Shown here one piece after another: positions 60,549 through 64,000 of a stretch of 64,000 bases of DNA. The position numbers and the translations under genes were made by a program. This DNA is from Pseudoroseomonas ludipueritiae (lineage in GTDB: Bacteria > Pseudomonadota > Alphaproteobacteria > Acetobacterales > Acetobacteraceae), in assembly GCF_014490445.1 (NCBI RefSeq), contig NZ_JACTUZ010000003.1, forward strand, positions 1 to 64,000, written 5' to 3'. The number at the start of each line of letters is the position of its first letter. Position 1 is the stretch's first letter. The notes under the pieces are model-generated. The model ran no database searches and had not been told where the DNA came from. It was given only the letters and a program-made list of their open reading frames with translations.

Positions 60549-62573
60549 TGGCGGAAGAGAATGGGAGTCGAACCCACCCGGGACAGTCTCGCTGCCCCAC
60601 CCGGATTTGAAGTCCGGACGCCCCACCAGGAGCGACTCTCTTCCATCCGCGGGCGGCGAGCCGAATTGGTCCGCCCGATGCGGGTTGATGCGCCGAAGAT
60701 CGCCCCGGCGCAAGGTCACACCGTGGCGGTCGAAGAAGTCCAGGATCTGGATGGCGACCTTGCGGCCATTGTCCATGCGGTCCCGGAAGGCGGCGGCGGT
60801 GAAGACGCCATCTGGCGCCTGGGCGGCCACGTCGCGCGCGATGGCCACCATCTCCGCCGTGGTGGCGCGCTGGAAGAAATGGTCATGCGCGACCTGGTCC
60901 ACCCGCCCCAGCCGGGCGCAGGCCTTCAGCACGCGGCGGACCTCGGCCTCCGCCACCTCGAAATGATTGGCGATGTCGCGCACGCGCGGTGGGCGGAAGC
61001 GCGCCTCCCCGCCCAGCAGCGGCAGGATGCGGGCGAAGAGCTCCTCATCCGCCGGGTCCAGCCGCACCTCATGGCCGGGTAGGCGCACGAAGGCGCCTTC
61101 CAGCACCACGGAGCCGGCGCGGGCCTCGCGCTCCAGCGCCGCGCGGAAGGCCGGCGCGGGCAGGAGGGGCCGCACCAGCATCCGCAACCTTTCGCGCCCG
61201 ATGCCCTGGATATCCGGGTTTTCCTCATGGAAGCGCCCGGTTTCGGCCAGCAGGCTCTGGCGGAAGGCTTCCCAGTGTTCCGGCAGCAGGGCCAGGCGCG
61301 CTCCGGCGGTCTCGATCACCACGGCCCGCAAGGCATCGGTCAGCGCCTGCCCCTCAGCGCGCGTCAGGGCATGGTCGCGGGCGAAGGCCAGGGCATCGGC
61401 ATGGAAGGGCGGCAGGCGCAGCAGCCCGGCCAGGGCATCGGCCGGCGCCCGCGCCGAAAGGGCCGTGAGCTGCGCGACGCGCTCCGGCGTGCGGCGCTTG
61501 CGGGCGGGCGGGCGCAGGTCCAGGCAGCGCCCGCCGCCGATGGTCCGCTGCGCCGAGACATCCCGCAGGATGAAGCGGTCCCCAGCCGCCGCGGCGATGG
61601 GCTGGTCCAGCACCACCTGCACCAGGCCGTTGCCGCCGGGCTGCAAGGGGTCCTCCAGCGGCACCAGCCGGGCGCCGACCTCGGCGCTGGCATGGTGCAG
61701 CCGCGCCGGGAACCAGGTGCCGAGCGGCTTGGGCTCGCTGGCCAGCACGCGGAAGGTGGCGTCGATGCGGTCGGTGGGTGCGTGCAGTTCCGGTGCCAGC
61801 ACCATGTCGCCGCGCCCGACGGCCTCCTTGGAAATCCCCTCCCCCACCAGGTTCAGGGCGCAGCGCTGCCCGGCGAGGCCCCGCTGGGCCGGGCGGTTCT
61901 GCGCGTGGATGGAGCGGATGCGGGCCGGGATGCCCCGTGGGCTGACCACCACCCCATCGCCCACCGCCACGGCGCCGGAGAGCACCGTGCCCGTCACCAC
62001 CGTGCCGGCGCCGGAGAGGGTGAAGCTGCGGTCCACCGAAAGCCGGAAGGCGCCCTGGTCCTCCGGCTGCGCGGTCTCGTCCTCGGCCCGGGCCAGGGCG
62101 GCGCGCAATGCTTCCATCCCCGCGCCGGTGCGGGCCGAGACCGGCAGGATCGGCACATCCGCCAGGGCGGTATCGGCCACCAGGTCGCGGATCTCGGCCG
62201 TCACGGCCTCAAGCCGCGCGGCATCGGCCAGGTCGGCCTTGCTCAGCGCCACCAGCCCACGGCGGATGCCGAGCAGGTCCAGGATGGCCAGGTGCTCCCG
62301 CGTCTGCGGCATCACCCCGTCATCGGCGGCCACCACCAGCAGGGCGAAGTCGATGCCGCCAGCGCCGGCCAGCATGGTATGCACGAAGCGTTCGTGGCCC
62401 GGCACGTCTACGAAGCCGGTGACATGCTCGCCTTCCCCGGCATAGGCGAAGCCGAGATCCACCGTGATCCCGCGCGCCTTTTCTTCCTTCAGCCGGTCGG
62501 TATCGACACCGGTCAGGGCTTTGACCAGCGCCGTCTTGCCATGGTCGATATGGCCCGCGGTGCCGACGATCAT
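60531..62573 (-). CDS. selB: Selenocysteine-specific elongation factor
   Basis: The 680-residue frame opens [22 protein letters not shown] (P-loop GHIDHGKT). It has [32 protein letters not shown], the GTPase domain, two beta-barrel domains and C-terminal winged-helix repeats, with the end [23 protein letters not shown] near residue 636 (quoted in parts as family pattern). SelB carries Sec-tRNA to UGA codons followed by a SECIS hairpin. The ATG overlaps the stop of the Sel1-repeat gene (ATGA). The stop TAG is at 60531-60533, past the whole tRNA-Sec gene, so the last 37 or so residues are encoded by tRNA sequence. Intact SelB usually ends about where the tRNA begins. Confidence 0.92.
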   Translation of the reverse strand: MIVGTAGHIDHGKTALVKALTGVDTDRLKEEKARGITVDLGFAYAGEGEHVTGFVDVPGHERFVHTMLAGAGGIDFALLVVAADDGVMPQTREHLAILDLLGIRRGLVALSKADLADAARLEAVTAEIRDLVADTALADVPILPVSARTGAGMEALRAALARAEDETAQPEDQGAFRLSVDRSFTLSGAGTVVTGTVLSGAVAVGDGVVVSPRGIPARIRSIHAQNRPAQRGLAGQRCALNLVGEGISKEAVGRGDMVLAPELHAPTDRIDATFRVLASEPKPLGTWFPARLHHASAEVGARLVPLEDPLQPGGNGLVQVVLDQPIAAAAGDRFILRDVSAQRTIGGGRCLDLRPPARKRRTPERVAQLTALSARAPADALAGLLRLPPFHADALAFARDHALTRAEGQALTDALRAVVIETAGARLALLPEHWEAFRQSLLAETGRFHEENPDIQGIGRERLRMLVRPLLPAPAFRAALEREARAGSVVLEGAFVRLPGHEVRLDPADEELFARILPLLGGEARFRPPRVRDIANHFEVAEAEVRRVLKACARLGRVDQVAHDHFFQRATTAEMVAIARDVAAQAPDGVFTAAAFRDRMDNGRKVAIQILDFFDRHGVTLRRGDLRRINPHRADQFGSPPADGRESLLVGRPDFKSGWGSETVPGGFDSHSLPPIPNLK
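60549..60644 (-). tRNA. selC: tRNA-Sec (anticodon TCA)
   Basis: The 96-base gene includes an encoded CCA (60551-60549). The 8-pair acceptor stem is GGAAGAGA with TCTCTTCC, characteristic of tRNA-Sec. The anticodon TCA is at 60610-60608 in loop CTTCAAA on a CCGGA/TCCGG stem. A long extra arm and the T loop in GGTTCGACTCC follow, and the discriminator is G. It reads UGA as selenocysteine. The gene lies within the 3' end of the selB frame on the same strand, starting about six codons after the conserved SelB C-terminus. Confidence 0.95.
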
Positions 62574-63361
62574 GCGCCCTCCTCCTCCAGCGGCAGGGCG
62601 GCCCGGCGGGCGGCCTCGGCCCTGCCGGCATCGTCCAGCCGCGCCCGTGCCGGGCCCAGGAAGGGCTGCGCCAGGCCGCTGCCACCCGCCTGCGCCCGCA
62701 GCAGCCAGGCCAGGGCGGTGACGGGATCGGCCTCCACGCCCGCGCCCAGGACATAGGCGGCGCCCAGCATGGCCTGTCCATCGGCATCGCCATGCCCGGC
62801 GCCCCGGCGCCACCAGCGCGCGGCTTCCGCCACATCCCGCTCCACCCCCAGCGCGTGGTGATAGAGCATGCCCATCCGGGTCATGGAGGAAGCGATACCC
62901 GCCTCCGCCGCCGCCAGTGCCCAGCGGTGCGCCTCCTCGGGGTCGGAGGGGATGACTTCGCCTTCCAGCAGCATCCAGCTCAGCATGTCCTGCGCCTGGG
63001 CGTCGCCCTGCTCCGCCGCCTGGCGATAGAGAGCGGCAGCGTGGGCCGGGTCGGCCTCCACCGCGTCTCCGCCGCCTTGCAGATACAGCGCGGCGAGGTT
63101 GCGCTGGCCGGCGGGATAGCCGGCCTCAGCGGCCAGGGTCAGCCATGTCAGCGCTAGGGCCGGGTTGCGTTCCACCCCCATGCCCTCGGCGAAGCAGGCG
63201 CCGATATTGGACTGCGCCCGCGCATCGCCCGCGCGCGCCAGCGGCTCCCAGAGGTTCAGTGCCTCGGCGTAATCGCCGCGCTGGAAGGCGGCCAGGGCGA
63301 GTTCCATCGGGTCGGGCGGCGGCGGCGCGGCGCGGCGCCGGAACAGGTCAAACAGCGCCAT
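62570..63361 (-). CDS. Sel1-like repeat (SLR/TPR) protein between selA and selB
   Basis: The 263-residue protein starts at ATG 63361, overlapping the selA end by 14 bases, and its stop overlaps selB as ATGA. After a short polar N-terminus it has about five to six Sel1 repeats ([88 protein letters not shown] and [21 protein letters not shown], each a separate repeat). No signal peptide is seen, so it should be cytoplasmic. Sel1 refers to a repeat name unrelated to selenium. Strict coupling to selA and selB suggests a role in selenocysteine biosynthesis or in selenoprotein assembly, by inference. Confidence 0.85.
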   Translation of the reverse strand: MALFDLFRRRAAPPPPDPMELALAAFQRGDYAEALNLWEPLARAGDARAQSNIGACFAEGMGVERNPALALTWLTLAAEAGYPAGQRNLAALYLQGGGDAVEADPAHAAALYRQAAEQGDAQAQDMLSWMLLEGEVIPSDPEEAHRWALAAAEAGIASSMTRMGMLYHHALGVERDVAEAARWWRRGAGHGDADGQAMLGAAYVLGAGVEADPVTALAWLLRAQAGGSGLAQPFLGPARARLDDAGRAEAARRAALPLEEEGA

Positions 63362-64000
63362 GGCTGGAAGGCAGCTTCGCGAGGTTGGAGAGGAAGCCCG
63401 CCTCATCCGTCAGGCAGCGCAGGTCGAGCACCAGCGCCCCGTCCCGCAGCCGGCCAATCACCGGCCGTGGCAGGTCGCGCAGCGCCGCGGCCAATGCTTC
63501 CAGCGCCCGCCCACCGGGCGCGGCCAGGCGCAGGCCGAAGCTGGGCAGCGTGTCCAGCGGCAGGGCGCCGGAGCCGATCTGGCTGTGGCAGGGCATCGCC
63601 TCCACCGCCACACCCGGCGGCAGGAGGCCGGCCAGGGCGGGCAGGATGCGCCGCGCCTGCGCCTCGATCTCCGCCTGCGGGCGGGAGAGCAGCCGCAGGG
63701 TCGGCAGCCGCTCGGCCAGCCGCTGCGGGTCGCGGTACAGCTTCAGCGTCGCTTCCAGCGCGGCCAGGCGGATCTTGTCCACACGCAGGGCTCGCTTCAT
63801 CGGGTTGCGGTTGATGGCCTCGATCAGCTCCCGCCGGCCGACGATGAAGCCCGCCTGCGGCCCACCCAGAAGCTTGTCGCCGGAGAAGGTGACAAGGTCC
63901 GCCCCCTCCTCCACCGCCTCCCGCACCGTGGGCTCCCGCGCCATGCCATAGGGCGAGAGATCGATCAGCGTGCCGGAACCGAGGTCGTTCAGCATGGGCA
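63348..64000 (-). CDS. selA: L-seryl-tRNA(Sec) selenium transferase, 5' part missing
   Basis: The reading frame enters from the window edge and gives about 217 C-terminal residues. The PLP lysine lies in [46 protein letters not shown] and [23 protein letters not shown] are also SelA signatures (quoted as separate patterns). It converts Ser-tRNA(Sec) to Sec-tRNA(Sec) with selenophosphate. It is the first visible gene of the selA-SLR-selB-selC unit; the start and any selenoprotein gene such as formate dehydrogenase would lie beyond the window. Confidence 0.93.
   Translation of the reverse strand, partial: PMLNDLGSGTLIDLSPYGMAREPTVREAVEEGADLVTFSGDKLLGGPQAGFIVGRRELIEAINRNPMKRALRVDKIRLAALEATLKLYRDPQRLAERLPTLRLLSRPQAEIEAQARRILPALAGLLPPGVAVEAMPCHSQIGSGALPLDTLPSFGLRLAAPGGRALEALAAALRDLPRPVIGRLRDGALVLDLRCLTDEAGFLSNLAKLPSSHGAV

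Overview
The window is high-GC DNA, densely packed with overlapping (ATGA/GTGA-type) gene starts. It suggests an aerobic, environmental alphaproteobacterium, most likely of the Acetobacteraceae (Roseomonas-like). That placement is inferred from gene content (cyo quinol oxidase behind an MFS gene, tripartite tricarboxylate transporters, Liv-type uptake operons, a selA-selB-selC locus) and was not tested by a search. There is no rRNA, CRISPR array or intact insertion sequence. One tRNA was found, the selenocysteine tRNA.

Layout. 1-4.4 kb: a fumarate-reductase-like flavoprotein (cut by the window edge) and its Fe-S partner, divergent from a DASS-type anion transporter coupled to an L-lactate/malate dehydrogenase family enzyme. 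4.5-7.3 kb: a P-type Ca2+-ATPase. 7.8-13.5 kb (minus): MFS gene plus cyoABCD. 14.5-15.7 kb: NarL-type sensor kinase. 16.1-21.3 kb: glutamate decarboxylase between two aspartate/alanine-exchanger-family antiporters, an apparent proton-consuming decarboxylation/antiport module. 21.8-34.0 kb (minus): a long, tightly packed cluster with a formylglycine-generating enzyme, a sulfatase, MoxR, DUF58, DUF4381 and BatA, BatB/C, BatD proteins, an exported HAD phosphatase, small lipoproteins and MarC. 34.5-39.8 kb: a NarL-type response regulator and exported or outer-membrane proteins.

40-41 kb holds a decayed hydantoinase B gene. 41.0-49.6 kb: a GntR regulator divergent from a TPP enzyme, a branched-chain-type ABC importer (with a permease-ATPase fusion), an SDR dehydrogenase and an EthD protein. 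49.9-56.6 kb: a second GntR regulator divergent from a PdxA2-like dehydrogenase, a complete TctCBA transporter and an SAF-domain oxidoreductase; a clear palindromic operator overlaps the promoter. Remnants of a TRAP binding protein and an aconitase lie in or next to this operon.

57.3-64 kb is the selenium region: selD on plus, then on minus selA (cut by the window edge), a Sel1-repeat gene, selB and selC. The tRNA-Sec gene is wholly contained in the 3' end of the selB reading frame. No selenoprotein gene was recognised in the window. Several intergenic stretches (13.5-14.5, 21.3-21.8, 59.2-60.5 kb) contain no recognisable gene and look eroded.
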